Source: JBPEWY01 sp965224095
Lineage (GTDB): Bacteria; Bacteroidota; Bacteroidia; Flavobacteriales; Flavobacteriaceae
Length of the DNA: 64,000 bases
NCBI GenBank assembly: GCA_965224095.1
Contig: OZ245039.1
Coordinates: 186,001-250,000 of the forward strand
Reading direction: 5' to 3'
Within the stretch, counting starts at the first letter, position 1, and each line of letters begins with the position of its first letter. Shown one piece after another: positions 44,326 through 54,602 of the stretch. The notes below the pieces were generated by a model. The model searched no databases. It was given only the letters and a program-made list of their open reading frames with translations, and was not told where the DNA came from. The translations under genes were made by a program, and so were the position numbers.

Positions 44326-44433
44326 ATATTTCGCCAGGAGTTTATTTCAAATAATCCGATAAGGATTGTTTTAGCAAGGTACACAATAAATTGTATATGT
44401 TTTTTTGGGTTCGGGAAATAAATACGAAAGATA

Positions 44434-44459
44434 AAAAACCGCCTCGGAGGGCGGTTTTT
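44434..44459 (-). terminator. Terminator after clpB
   Basis: AAAAACCGCC (44434-44443) pairs with GGCGGTTTTT (44450-44459), loop of six. On the minus strand a T run follows the stem, 16 bases after the clpB stop codon. Confidence 0.85.
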
Positions 44460-44474
44460 ACCGAGTGAAGTGTC

Positions 44475-47078
44475 TTAATTTTTAGCCGCCAGATCCGATT
44501 GGTTTCTGAAAACCAACTGACAGTCAAAAGCATCGAGAAGGATTACACTTTCTGCTTGTACCTTACCACTTAGAATTTCTTTTGACAACATATTGAGAAC
44601 ATCGCGTTGGATAACCCGTTTTACCGGACGTGCCCCATATTGGGGGTCAAATCCTTTTTCGGCGAGATATGTAATGGCCTCCTCAGTGGCATCCAGGGCA
44701 ATTCCCTGGCCCGAAACCATTTCCTTAACACGCTCCAATTGAAGTTTTACAATATCTTTTATGTTGGAACGCGTAAGGGGTGTAAACATCACGATATCAT
44801 CTATTCTGTTCAGGAATTCCGGCCGAACGGACTGCTTGAGCAAGCCCAATACGCTTTCTTTGGCTTTCTCAGTGGCAATATGCATATCATCATTGGCCTC
44901 ATAAGCTTCCTGGATAAGGTGACTCCCCATATTACTGGTCATTATAATGATCGCATTTTTAAAATCGGCCACCCTTCCTTTGTTATCAGTTAAGCGTCCC
45001 TCATCCAATACCTGTAAGAGAACATTAAAGGTATCCGGATGCGCCTTTTCGATCTCATCGAGTAATACAACCGAATAGGGGCGACGGCGTACAGCTTCGG
45101 TAAGCTGACCGCCTTCATCATATCCTATATAACCGGGAGGAGCCCCGACGAGCCTACTTACGGAATGCCTTTCCTGATATTCGCTCATATCTATTCTTGT
45201 CATGGCATTTTCATCGTCAAAAAGGTATTCAGCCAGCGTTTTGGCCAGTTCTGTTTTCCCCACTCCGGTAGTTCCCAGAAACAGGAAAGAACCAATCGGA
45301 CGCCGGGCGTCCTGAAGGCCGGCCCGACTACGCCTGATAGCATCAGATACCGCCAGAATGGCTTCTTCCTGACCTATGACACGTTTGTGCAGTTCATCTT
45401 CCAGTTTTAATAATTTTTCACGTTCGCTTTGCAGCATTTTAGTAACGGGAATTCCAGTCCATTTGGCCACCACTTCCGCAATATCATCATTAGTAACTTC
45501 TTCCTTAATCAGGGCATGCTCCTGCTGTGCCTCCAGTTGTTTCTGATAAGTTTCCAGTAACTCCTGGGCTTCCTTGATCTTCCCATAGCGCAACTCAGCT
45601 ACTTTTCCATAATCGCCTTCCCGTTCCGCGCGTTCCGCTTCCATCTTGTATTGTTCGATGGCTTCTTTGGTTGATTGAATCTGATCTACGACTTCCTTTT
45701 CACTTTGCCATTTGGCAAATATATCGTTCCGCTCCTCTTTTAAATTGGCCAGATCCGAATTAAGGAATTTCAGTTTTTCATCATCATCTTCTCGTTTAAT
45801 AGCTTCTATTTCGATTTCCAATTGCATGATTTTGCGATCCAGAGCATCGAGTTCTTCAGGTTTCGAATTGATCTCCATTCGAAGTTTAGAAGCTGCTTCA
45901 TCCATTAGGTCAATGGCCTTATCAGGTAAAAACCGATTGGTAATATAGCGCTGAGAGAGTTCTACCGCCGCAATAATGGCCTCGTCTTTAATACGTACTT
46001 TATGATGGGTTTCATATTTTTCCTTGATCCCCCTTAAAATTGAGATCGCACTTTCGGTATCGGGTTCATCCACATAAATTTTTTGAAAACGACGTTCCAG
46101 GGCTTTATCTTTTTCAAAATACTTTTGATACTCATCCAGCGTGGTAGCCCCTATAGCGCGTAATTCTCCCCGTGCCAAAGCAGGCTTTAAAATATTAGCG
46201 GCATCCATGGCTCCCTGTCCGCCTCCGGCACCTACCAGTGTATGGATTTCATCAATAAACAGTACGATATGGCCGTCTGAAGAAGTCACTTCTTTAATTA
46301 CCGCCTTCAGACGCTCCTCGAATTCCCCTTTAAATTTGGCTCCTGCAATTAAAGCCCCCATATCCAGGGAGTAAATTTGCTTGTCCTTTAAGTTTTCCGG
46401 AACATCTCCTTGTATGATTCTATGGGCCAATCCTTCTGCAATGGCTGTTTTTCCAACACCGGGTTCGCCGACAAGCATGGGGTTATTTTTTGTACGCCGC
46501 GAAAGAATTTGTAAAACGCGTCGTATTTCCTCATCTCTTCCTATGATCGGATCTAATTTCCCCGTATTGGCCCTTTCGTTTAAATTAATAGCATACTTGT
46601 TCAGGGCGTTATAGGTCTCTTCGGCACTAGCCGATGTTACCCGGTCTCCCCTGCGTAGGTCCTCTATGGCCGCCAGCAGCCCTTTTTCCGTTACACCCTG
46701 ATCTTTGAGTATTTGAGCTATTTTACTTTTGCTTTTAAAAATAGCCAGTATCAGATGTTCTATGGAAACGAATTCATCCTGCATTTTTTTTGCCTGAATA
46801 CTGGCCTCATTGAGCGCAGTACCTGCGCTCCTTGACAGCATAAGATCTCCACCGCTTACCTTGGAAAAACTCTCCAGTGTACTGTTTAGGATTTGCTGTA
46901 GCAAAGCAATATTGACATTTAGTTTTTTTAATAAAAAAGGCAATACATTCTCATCTACTTCGAAAATAGATTTAAAAAGATGCTCATTTTCTATTTGTTG
47001 ATGGCCATATTCCTGCGCCAGTTGCTGAGCGTGTTGAATGGCCTCTTGCGATTTTATAGTGAAATTGTTAAAATTCAT
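44475..47078 (-). CDS. clpB: ATP-dependent disaggregase ClpB
   Basis: An 867-residue AAA+ chaperone that resolubilises aggregates with DnaK. Order: Clp N-terminal repeats (about 1-145), AAA-1 with Walker A GEPGVGKTA, the long coiled-coil middle domain (about 400-530) and AAA-2 with Walker A GTTGVGKTE and IDMSEYQERHSVSRLVGAPPGY. I chose the start at 47078 (MNFNNFTIKSQEAI); the extra 15 residues from an ATG at 47123 are not family-like. Likely heat-shock controlled; no CIRCE-type operator seen. Confidence 0.95.
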   Translation of the reverse strand: MNFNNFTIKSQEAIQHAQQLAQEYGHQQIENEHLFKSIFEVDENVLPFLLKKLNVNIALLQQILNSTLESFSKVSGGDLMLSRSAGTALNEASIQAKKMQDEFVSIEHLILAIFKSKSKIAQILKDQGVTEKGLLAAIEDLRRGDRVTSASAEETYNALNKYAINLNERANTGKLDPIIGRDEEIRRVLQILSRRTKNNPMLVGEPGVGKTAIAEGLAHRIIQGDVPENLKDKQIYSLDMGALIAGAKFKGEFEERLKAVIKEVTSSDGHIVLFIDEIHTLVGAGGGQGAMDAANILKPALARGELRAIGATTLDEYQKYFEKDKALERRFQKIYVDEPDTESAISILRGIKEKYETHHKVRIKDEAIIAAVELSQRYITNRFLPDKAIDLMDEAASKLRMEINSKPEELDALDRKIMQLEIEIEAIKREDDDEKLKFLNSDLANLKEERNDIFAKWQSEKEVVDQIQSTKEAIEQYKMEAERAEREGDYGKVAELRYGKIKEAQELLETYQKQLEAQQEHALIKEEVTNDDIAEVVAKWTGIPVTKMLQSEREKLLKLEDELHKRVIGQEEAILAVSDAIRRSRAGLQDARRPIGSFLFLGTTGVGKTELAKTLAEYLFDDENAMTRIDMSEYQERHSVSRLVGAPPGYIGYDEGGQLTEAVRRRPYSVVLLDEIEKAHPDTFNVLLQVLDEGRLTDNKGRVADFKNAIIIMTSNMGSHLIQEAYEANDDMHIATEKAKESVLGLLKQSVRPEFLNRIDDIVMFTPLTRSNIKDIVKLQLERVKEMVSGQGIALDATEEAITYLAEKGFDPQYGARPVKRVIQRDVLNMLSKEILSGKVQAESVILLDAFDCQLVFRNQSDLAAKN

Positions 47079-47233
47079 CGTGTTTTGTGTTATTTTGCAA
47101 ATACAAATCAATTGTTGTTCCATTGGGAACTATATGACTAAATGTCGTTAAAACCCCAATTTTAAAAGACATTTTGACAGCGAGTAATTTTTTAGTGTTT
47201 ATACCGACCCAACTCATATACAATTTAAAGAAA

Positions 47234-47626
47234 ATGACGTTATTCAGTAATCTTTTTAAAAAGCAAACCTCCGAAACCGAATCTAACGGTTCAATGAGAA
47301 ACCGATGGATTATTTTAAAGGAAAGTGCTCAACTGGATGAAATTGTAAAAGCCTCCTATTCCAGGCCCCAGTTACTTTTTAAGCATTCTACCCGCTGTGG
47401 TATAAGCAGTCATGTACTTCGATCTTTCGAAAATGAGTATAAATGGGAAGAAAGAAAGGCAGACCCATATTATCTGGACCTGTTGCAATACAGAGACTTG
47501 TCAAACGAAATAGCCAATCGCTTTAGAATTTTTCATGAAAGCCCGCAATTGTTGATTATTAAAGGAGGAGAAGTAACGTATCACGCCTCCCATGGCGCTA
47601 TTACCGCTGATGCAATAGAAGTTTAA
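47234..47626 (+). CDS. ytxJ: YtxJ-type monothiol bacilliredoxin
   Basis: A 130-residue thioredoxin-fold protein with a single conserved Cys55 in FKHSTRCGISS, the YtxJ pattern, instead of CxxC. Such proteins are linked to bacillithiol, the low-molecular-weight thiol of many flavobacteria, and reduce mixed disulfides. I chose the start at 47234 (MTLFSNLFKKQ), the usual N-terminus; an ATG at 47174 would add 20 unrelated residues. Confidence 0.85.
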   Translation: MTLFSNLFKKQTSETESNGSMRNRWIILKESAQLDEIVKASYSRPQLLFKHSTRCGISSHVLRSFENEYKWEERKADPYYLDLLQYRDLSNEIANRFRIFHESPQLLIIKGGEVTYHASHGAITADAIEV

Positions 47627-47663
47627 TTGCGGAATACAATGACTATTCCATAATAAGATGCAA

Positions 47664-47691
47664 AAAGCCGGACTTTGGTATGTCCGGCTTT
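47664..47691. terminator. Bidirectional terminator
   Basis: AAAGCCGGAC (47664-47673) pairs with GTCCGGCTTT (47682-47691), loop of eight; A-rich left and moderately T-rich right. Between converging ytxJ and the lipoprotein gene at 47723. Confidence 0.75.
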
Positions 47692-47722
47692 GATATTTAT
47701 AGTTTTAAAAAATACCTGTTAT

Positions 47723-48904
47723 TTAGTTAAAGCGGTGTTTTTTTAATATACGTTTTATTCGCTGCTTGATATCCTCTCCAGCATCGTACACCATTTGTTC
47801 ATTACCTGGAAAAGGAACAGCATGTAATTGGGTTAATCTTAACAAATCATTATCCAATGCTCTTTTATCCCCGTCATAATCAGAATACACATGCTCAAAT
47901 ACAAATTCACTGCTAAGCGGATAGGAATGTAACACCTGTCCGGTATCCAGATCGGTATACGATACTTTTCCCGTTACATTAACTGCCTTGAATTGTGTAA
48001 ATTCGTAATAATCGCATCGAACCGTTTTGTAACGATCTACTTTGATCTGGTTTCCAAGGCTGTCTTTTACAATATTTCCCTTTCGGTCTCTCAGATACTT
48101 CCAGCCGTCTTTAATATCCTTCTCTTTGGTGATATGCCGTTCCGTTACTCTTTCCGGTGAAATATCGATATCAACAAAGGCAATTTCCATTTCATAGGCA
48201 TAAGGAAGGCCGGATTGCTGCTTGCTGTGATATACTGTCCACAAATCGTTAATTCCATAAGTATTAAAATTTAACAATTCGTCCTCCAGCCGTTTTGGCA
48301 ATACTTTATCGGTATCATTAAAAATTTTAACTGACACAAAATCAATACCCTTACTATGAGATTCTTCAAGTTTTAAATTAACGCTTTTATAACCTGGATT
48401 AATGTGGTTTACATAGGAGAAATCCTCATAAGCATTCCGGTAATCATATTTGTTACGTGCCTGTGCCATGCGTGTACTGGCTTTGGTGTACATATAGTCA
48501 GACAGCTTTCGTTTTGAGTTAATAATGGCGGAAGAATAATCCTTCATATCAAAACGGGCATTCCTGTTTCTGTCCAGTAATCGCAAAGGTAATAGCGGTT
48601 TAATCCGTTCCTGTCGCCTGTCCAGATCCACATAAGTTTCATAAATGGTACGCAGTTGTTCCGGATTTCCCTCTTTTTTCAGAAAAGTCACTCTTTCCAG
48701 ATCGGTTTGAGAAGCTTTGGCAAAGGCTTCTTCCAGCATATACACATAAGGCTGATTCCCCTTTTTTGTCCGGTTGTTTTGAAGTTTTTCCACTGCCAAA
48801 TTAATAGCATTGTCAAAATCACCGGAATTCAGGGCTTGTTGTGTTTTTTTTACGGTGCTACATGCAGTTATCACGGCAAACACCCAAAGTAGTTGTCTTT
48901 TCAT
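47723..48904 (-). CDS. Lipoprotein of unknown function behind a sigma-54-like promoter
   Basis: A 393-residue lipoprotein (lipobox VITAC at residues ~11-15) with CSTVKKTQQ after it. The N-terminal half looks like TPR-type helices (LNSGDFDNAINLAVEKL, YRNAYEDFSYVNHINPGYK); the C-terminal half is beta-rich. I chose the start at 48904 (MKRQLLWVFA); the longer start at 48931 would lie upstream of the transcription start expected from the sigma-54-like site at 48939-48955. Function unknown; a cell-envelope role is likely. Confidence 0.65.
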   Translation of the reverse strand: MKRQLLWVFAVITACSTVKKTQQALNSGDFDNAINLAVEKLQNNRTKKGNQPYVYMLEEAFAKASQTDLERVTFLKKEGNPEQLRTIYETYVDLDRRQERIKPLLPLRLLDRNRNARFDMKDYSSAIINSKRKLSDYMYTKASTRMAQARNKYDYRNAYEDFSYVNHINPGYKSVNLKLEESHSKGIDFVSVKIFNDTDKVLPKRLEDELLNFNTYGINDLWTVYHSKQQSGLPYAYEMEIAFVDIDISPERVTERHITKEKDIKDGWKYLRDRKGNIVKDSLGNQIKVDRYKTVRCDYYEFTQFKAVNVTGKVSYTDLDTGQVLHSYPLSSEFVFEHVYSDYDGDKRALDNDLLRLTQLHAVPFPGNEQMVYDAGEDIKQRIKRILKKHRFN

Positions 48905-48938
48905 AATACCTGATTTTAGGGGTTTAAGCATATTGTTT

Positions 48939-48955
48939 CCAATTACAATGCCAAA
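48939..48955 (-). promoter_or_regulatory. Sigma-54-like -24/-12 promoter for the lipoprotein gene
   Basis: Minus strand TTTGGCATTGTAATTGG fits TTGGCAnn-N4-TTGn with the same spacing as the sites at 17551 and 18362, but with a weaker match (T in place of C after TTGGCA; G in place of C at the -12 dinucleotide). Expected start near 48927. Confidence 0.5.
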
Positions 48956-48994
48956 CTAGAACGTACTACTTTTAAAATAATTTCAATCCTGTAC

Positions 48995-49022
48995 AAAAAA
49001 AGCCCCCTCAGGGACTTTTTTT
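48995..49022 (-). terminator. Terminator after fumarylacetoacetase
   Basis: On the minus strand AAAAAAGTCCC pairs with GGGGCTTTTTT (one G-U) around TGAG, followed by T; it overlaps the gene's stop codon. Confidence 0.7.
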
Positions 49023-50310
49023 AATTATTTTTCGATTCAAACGGCGGTAATAGCTTACTGGATACTTCTCCAAAACCTATCCGGGTTTTCCCATCGGAGC
49101 AAAAACCTCTCATGGTTACCGTATCAAAATCGTTTATAAATTTACGCTGGGTCCCATCGCTCATAGTAATAGGTTTTTCTCCGCGCCAGGTAAGCTCCAG
49201 CATAGAGCCATACGAATCCGGCGTAGGCCCGGAAATTGTACCGCTCCCCATCATATCGCCGCTATTAATCTTACAGCCGTTAACGGTATGATGTGCCAAT
49301 TGCTGCGCCATACTCCAGTACATATACTTAAAATTAGATTTACTAACGGTTACAGGCGCACCATTATCGGGTGTAATATCGACTTCCAGGTGAATATCAT
49401 AGCTTTTTTTTCCGGATACCTGTAAATAGGGTAATGGTTTCGGATCCTGTACGGGGCCTTCAGTTCTAAAGGGCTCCAGCGCATCCATGGTTACAATCCA
49501 GGGAGAAATAGAGGAGGCAAAATTCTTGGCCAGAAACGGCCCCAAAGGAACATACTCCCATTTCTGAATGTCACGAGCACTCCAGTCGTTAAATAATACC
49601 ATTCCAAAAATATAATCCTCGGCTTCTTCTACGGGGATAGGTTCTCCCAGCAGATTAGCGTCGGTGGTAATAAAAGCCATTTCCAGTTCAAAATCTACCA
49701 GTTTGGACGGACCAAAAACCGGTGAGTCCGTTCCGGCGGGAAGCGTTTGCCCCAGCGGACGGTGTACCGGGATTCCCGACGGGATTATCGATGAACTTCT
49801 CCCGTGATATCCTACCGGAATATGCAACCAGTTTGGCAATAGGGCATTGTTAGGATCCCGGAACATAGTACCTACATTAGTGGCGTGTTCCTTACTGGAG
49901 TAAAAATCGGTATAATCACCTATTTGTACCGGTAATTGCATCTCAATTTCATCCAAGGTAAAAAGAACAATCTTTTTGTGATCCTCATTATCTTTCAGAC
50001 CGTGATTATGGCTATCAAAAATATCACCTATGCGGTTTCGCACCAGCCTCCATGTTTTTTTTCCATCAGAAATAAAATCATTCAGGCTATCCTGGAGAAA
50101 AATATCATCAGTCAAAGGGATTCCTTCAAAATACCCTAATTGATGCAAAGCCCCCAAATCTATGGCAGTATCTCCTATACGTGTTCCGATAGTAATAATA
50201 TCGTCCCGCGTTAAAAAAACGCCAAATGGAATATTTTGAATAGGAAAGTCGGAATCCTGAGGTACTTCTATCCAGGAAGTCCTATTCGGATCGTTGGTTT
50301 TATGTGGCAT
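49021..50310 (-). CDS. fahA: Fumarylacetoacetase
   Basis: A 429-residue hydrolase splitting fumarylacetoacetate to fumarate and acetoacetate, the last step of tyrosine/homogentisate breakdown. The N-terminal SH3-like part starts around NIPFGVFL; the catalytic region has DYTDFYSSKEHATNVGTMFR (catalytic His), VDFELEMAFI (Glu/Glu metal ligands) and LFNDWSARDIQKWEYVPLGPF (Asp). No other tyrosine-degradation gene lies nearby. Confidence 0.95.
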   Translation of the reverse strand: MPHKTNDPNRTSWIEVPQDSDFPIQNIPFGVFLTRDDIITIGTRIGDTAIDLGALHQLGYFEGIPLTDDIFLQDSLNDFISDGKKTWRLVRNRIGDIFDSHNHGLKDNEDHKKIVLFTLDEIEMQLPVQIGDYTDFYSSKEHATNVGTMFRDPNNALLPNWLHIPVGYHGRSSSIIPSGIPVHRPLGQTLPAGTDSPVFGPSKLVDFELEMAFITTDANLLGEPIPVEEAEDYIFGMVLFNDWSARDIQKWEYVPLGPFLAKNFASSISPWIVTMDALEPFRTEGPVQDPKPLPYLQVSGKKSYDIHLEVDITPDNGAPVTVSKSNFKYMYWSMAQQLAHHTVNGCKINSGDMMGSGTISGPTPDSYGSMLELTWRGEKPITMSDGTQRKFINDFDTVTMRGFCSDGKTRIGFGEVSSKLLPPFESKNN

Positions 50311-50386
50311 ATTGTTATGTTAATTAGTATTTGATAAAATATTGTTCAAATATATTATTTTCCTATTATTATGAAGGGGTAATTAC

Positions 50387-50394
50387 TATTTTTG
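50387..50394 (+). promoter_or_regulatory. -7 box (TATTTTTG) for glyA
   Basis: Matches TAnnTTTG, 26 bases before the start codon; -33 element not clear. Confidence 0.45.
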
Positions 50395-50420
50395 ATGCTC
50401 CGTAACAGAAATATAGTACA

Positions 50421-51695
50421 ATGGAACGCGACCAACAAATTTTTGATTTAATTCAGGCTGAAAACGAAAGGCAATTACACGGAATAGAACTCATTGCTTC
50501 CGAAAACTTTGTAAGCGATCAGGTCATGGAAGCCGCAGGATCGGTACTCACCAATAAGTACGCCGAAGGATATCCTGGCAAACGCTATTACGGCGGCTGT
50601 GAGATTGTAGATCAGGTAGAGAACATAGCAATCGATCGGGCCAAGTCGTTATTCGGAGCCAGTTGGGTAAATGTGCAACCCCATAGCGGTTCACAGGCTA
50701 ACACGGCAGTTTTTGCCGCATGTCTTAAGCCCGGAGATAAGATTTTGGGATTCGATTTATCTCACGGAGGGCACCTGACTCATGGTTCTCCCGTGAATTT
50801 TTCAGGGAAGTTGTACAATCCCGTGTTTTACGGAGTTGAAAGAGAAACCGGAGTTTTAAATTACGATACTATTGAAGCCATTGCACATAAAGAAAAACCG
50901 GCATTGATAATAGCGGGAGCTTCGGCTTATTCAAGAGATATTGATTTCAAACGTTTCAGGGAAATAGCCGATAGTACCGGTGCACTTTTACTCGCCGATA
51001 TATCGCATCCTGCGGGACTTATAGCCAAAGGCATACTGAACGATCCGCTTCCGCATTGCCATATTGTGTCTACTACTACGCATAAAACTTTACGGGGCCC
51101 CCGCGGAGGAATGATCATGATAGGGGAGGATTTCGAAAATCCGTTTGGACTTACTTTAAAAAACGGGAAGCTGAAAAAAATGTCATCATTACTGGATAGT
51201 GCTGTTTTTCCGGGTAATCAGGGAGGGCCTTTGGAGCATATCATAGCGGCTAAGGCCGTTGCTTTTGGAGAGGCACTTACCGATGAATTTCTTCATTATA
51301 TTTTACAGGTGCGGAGCAATGCCCAGGCAATGGCCAAAGCTTTTGTTGCCAAAGGATATAATATTATTTCCGGAGGAACCGACAATCACCTGATGCTTAT
51401 CGATTTAAGAAATAAAAATATTACCGGAAAACAGGCCGAAGAAGCCCTGGGGAAAGCAAATATTACCGTAAATAAAAACATGGTTCCCTTTGATGATAAA
51501 AGCCCTTTTGTAACCAGCGGAATACGTGTTGGAACAGCGGCTATCACTACACGTGGAATGAAGGAAGAGGATATGGAAATTATTGTAGACCTGATTGACG
51601 ATGTGATCCGGAATCCTGAAAACGAAGTTGTTTTAAAAGGAGTTTCCGAAGCGGTGTACAATCTCATGGCAAAAAAACCTCTTTTTACGGTATAA
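50421..51695 (+). CDS. glyA: Serine hydroxymethyltransferase
   Basis: A 424-residue PLP enzyme interconverting serine and glycine with tetrahydrofolate, a main source of one-carbon units. ELIASENF opens the fold, HSGSQAN binds PLP and the Schiff-base lysine is Lys222 in STTTHKTLRGPRGG. Length is normal. Monocistronic with its own -7-type box. Confidence 0.96.
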   Translation: MERDQQIFDLIQAENERQLHGIELIASENFVSDQVMEAAGSVLTNKYAEGYPGKRYYGGCEIVDQVENIAIDRAKSLFGASWVNVQPHSGSQANTAVFAACLKPGDKILGFDLSHGGHLTHGSPVNFSGKLYNPVFYGVERETGVLNYDTIEAIAHKEKPALIIAGASAYSRDIDFKRFREIADSTGALLLADISHPAGLIAKGILNDPLPHCHIVSTTTHKTLRGPRGGMIMIGEDFENPFGLTLKNGKLKKMSSLLDSAVFPGNQGGPLEHIIAAKAVAFGEALTDEFLHYILQVRSNAQAMAKAFVAKGYNIISGGTDNHLMLIDLRNKNITGKQAEEALGKANITVNKNMVPFDDKSPFVTSGIRVGTAAITTRGMKEEDMEIIVDLIDDVIRNPENEVVLKGVSEAVYNLMAKKPLFTV

Positions 51696-51772
51696 TTAAG
51701 TCCGTAATTCTCATTCTAATTTGTATCTTACCAGGGTAAAATCATAAAATCAATCATTAAACTTTTTTACCC

Positions 51773-54547
51773 ATGAAAATGAGATATTTGTTGGGGTTGT
51801 TTTTCGTAATGACTTCCATGAGTTTATTAGCGCAAGATGTTAAATTCAGCGCCGGGGATATCGATATCCCGTACCAAAAATTTATTCTTGATAACGGACT
51901 TACCCTTATTGTACATGAAGACCATAAGGCACCGATAGTAGCGGTTAATGTATGGTATCATGTAGGTTCCAAAAATGAAAAACCCGGAAAAAGTGGTTTT
52001 GCCCATCTCTTTGAGCATTTGATGTTTAACGGGAGTGAAAACTTCAATGACGATTATTTCCAGGCGCTGGAACGCATTGGAGGAACCGATCTCAACGGAA
52101 CCACCAATACCGACAGAACCAATTATTTCCAAAATGTTCCTGTAGCCGCACTGGATCAGGTGCTTTGGCTGGAATCGGACAGAATGGGGCATTTACTGGG
52201 AGCCATCGACCAGGAAAAACTGGATGAGCAACGCGGGGTGGTTCAAAATGAAAAGCGGCAGGGGGAAAACCAACCCTATGGAAAACAATGGGAGCTTATA
52301 ACGAAAGCGATGTACCCGAAAGGGCATCCGTACTCCTGGACGGTAATCGGTGAAATGGAAGACCTCAATGCGGCCTCGCTAGACGATGTATACGAGTGGT
52401 TTAAGGCATATTACGGAACCGCTAATGCGGTAATTGCCGTAGCGGGAGATGTAAATGCCCAGGAAGTTTTTGAAAAAGTAAAGCTTTATTTCGGCGATAT
52501 CTCATCAGGGCCAACTGTGGTTCGGCCGGAAGTTAATATCCCGCTTCACCCGTCCAATACACGCCAGTATTACCAGGATCGCGTTCCCGAGGCCCGGATT
52601 AATGTAATATGGAATACGCCGCAATACGGAAGTAAAGAAGACATTCATTTTGATATTATTTCTTCTATACTATCTACCGGTAAAAACTCGAGATTATATA
52701 AGAAATTAATTTATGAAGATCAGATTGCAACCTCTGCTAATGCTTTTCAGGCCTCATCCGAACTGGCCAGCCGATATGTACTTCAGGTAAATGCTAAAAA
52801 AGGAGTGGATATTCACTACGTAGAGGAAAAGCTGCATGATATCATGAACGAATTCCTTAAGAATGGTCCAACCCAGGAGGAACTGGACAGAGCGAAATCG
52901 ACATACTTTGCCAATTTCATAAAAGGTATAGAGCGCATTGGCGGTTTTGGCGGAAAATCGGATATTCTTGCCTCCGGAGCTACTTATCACGGTAATCCCG
53001 AGCATTATAAAAAGACATTACGTTATGTGGAGGAGGCCAGCATTCAGGACATTAAGAATACGGCTAATAAGTGGTTGACAAAATATTATCACACTTTGAT
53101 TTGTACTCCTTTTCCCGAGTATAAAGCTGCCGCATCCGGAGCCGACCGGAGTAAGATACCATCTCTGGGCACCCCTGTTGCATCGAAATTTCCGGATGTT
53201 CAAAGAGCAACACTTAAAAACGGAATGCAAGTGGTACTTGCACAGCGGGAAGGTGTTCCGACCGTAGTGGTAAAACTCATGGTTGATGCGGGTTATAGCT
53301 CCGATCAGTTAGCTGCTCCCGGCACGGCTTCCCTGGCAATGAACATGATGGATGAAGGAACCAGGAATATGTCATCACTGGCCATTAATGAAAAACTGCA
53401 GTTTCTGGGAGCTAATCTGTGGACCTCTTCCGATTTGGATATGTCGTATGTAAATATGAATACCTTAAAACCCACTTTGGATGAAAGCCTGGCGCTTTTT
53501 GCAGATGTTGTACTAAACCCGGCTTTTCCTGAAAAAGAATTTCAACGTCTTAAAAATGAACAGTTAGACGATATCCAAAAGGAAAAAGCACAACCTATTG
53601 CCATGGCACTTCGTGCGATGACCAAATATATGTATAACAACGGCCATGCGTATAGCGCTCCTTATACGGGAAGCGGATATGCAGAAACGGTTTCCGAACT
53701 TTCCAGAGAAGATATGTTGGCTTTTTACGACAAGTGGATGAAACCAAATAATGCCACGATTACTGTGGTAGGAGATGTTTCTCTAGGAGAACTCACTAAA
53801 AAGCTTGAAAAATATTTTGGCAAATGGAAACAGGGGCAAATTCCTACTAAGACTCTGGGAACTGTTAATGCTTCGAAGGGAAATAAATTGTATTTGATAG
53901 ACCGTCCGGAATCGGAACAATCTCTTATTTTGGCCGGCCATGCAACCAACCCTTACGGGCAGGTGTCAGAAATAGCAAGAGAAGCTATGGTTGGCGTTTT
54001 AGGAGGCCAGTTCACTTCCAGAATCAATATGAATTTAAGGGAAGACAAACACTGGGCCTATGGAGCGGGTAGTTTTGTAATCGGAGCAAAAGGGCAACGT
54101 CCGTTTGTACTCTATGCACCGGTTCAAACCGATAAAACTGCCGAATCTGTACAGGAAATTATAAAAGAAGTCAATCAGTATGTTGGAGACAATCCTATTA
54201 CACAACAGGAACTTGATAAAATTAAAGGGAATACCGTTTTAGGGCTGCCCGGAAAATGGGAAACCAATAATGCGGTAATGAATTCTCTGAATGCAATGAT
54301 TAAATACAACCTGGCGGATGATTACTATCAAACATACGACCAAAATGTTCGTAATCTATCGTTAAAAGAAGTTCAGGAATTAAGCAAACAAATGATTCAG
54401 CCTGAAAATATAAATTGGTTCCTGGTTGGAGATAAAGCCAAGGTAATAGAAAAGTTAAAAGGACTTAATTTTGATGAGATTATTGAAATAGACGCAGATG
54501 GGAAACCGCTGCATGAAATCGATAAAAAACCTGAAGTAAAGGGTTAG
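51773..54547 (+). CDS. Secreted M16 family zinc peptidase, two-domain
   Basis: A 924-residue exported insulinase/pitrilysin-like protease. The signal peptide ends SLLA, mature start QDVK. The N-terminal half has the inverted zinc motif HLFEH (His78, Glu81, His82), with further acidic residues ~75 downstream (DEQRGVVQNE). The second M16 repeat (from ~480) has lost that motif and serves structural or binding roles, as is usual. It degrades peptides in the periplasm or outside. Monocistronic. Confidence 0.9.
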   Translation: MKMRYLLGLFFVMTSMSLLAQDVKFSAGDIDIPYQKFILDNGLTLIVHEDHKAPIVAVNVWYHVGSKNEKPGKSGFAHLFEHLMFNGSENFNDDYFQALERIGGTDLNGTTNTDRTNYFQNVPVAALDQVLWLESDRMGHLLGAIDQEKLDEQRGVVQNEKRQGENQPYGKQWELITKAMYPKGHPYSWTVIGEMEDLNAASLDDVYEWFKAYYGTANAVIAVAGDVNAQEVFEKVKLYFGDISSGPTVVRPEVNIPLHPSNTRQYYQDRVPEARINVIWNTPQYGSKEDIHFDIISSILSTGKNSRLYKKLIYEDQIATSANAFQASSELASRYVLQVNAKKGVDIHYVEEKLHDIMNEFLKNGPTQEELDRAKSTYFANFIKGIERIGGFGGKSDILASGATYHGNPEHYKKTLRYVEEASIQDIKNTANKWLTKYYHTLICTPFPEYKAAASGADRSKIPSLGTPVASKFPDVQRATLKNGMQVVLAQREGVPTVVVKLMVDAGYSSDQLAAPGTASLAMNMMDEGTRNMSSLAINEKLQFLGANLWTSSDLDMSYVNMNTLKPTLDESLALFADVVLNPAFPEKEFQRLKNEQLDDIQKEKAQPIAMALRAMTKYMYNNGHAYSAPYTGSGYAETVSELSREDMLAFYDKWMKPNNATITVVGDVSLGELTKKLEKYFGKWKQGQIPTKTLGTVNASKGNKLYLIDRPESEQSLILAGHATNPYGQVSEIAREAMVGVLGGQFTSRINMNLREDKHWAYGAGSFVIGAKGQRPFVLYAPVQTDKTAESVQEIIKEVNQYVGDNPITQQELDKIKGNTVLGLPGKWETNNAVMNSLNAMIKYNLADDYYQTYDQNVRNLSLKEVQELSKQMIQPENINWFLVGDKAKVIEKLKGLNFDEIIEIDADGKPLHEIDKKPEVKG

Positions 54548-54571
54548 TACTTTATAAAGTATCAGGAATTG

Positions 54572-54599
54572 AAAAGGCTTTCATAACGAAAGCCTTTTT
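54572..54599. terminator. Bidirectional terminator, 11-bp stem
   Basis: AAAAGGCTTTC (54572-54582) with GAAAGCCTTTT (54588-54598), loop of five, T run after. Confidence 0.88.
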
Positions 54600-54602
54600 A
54601 TA

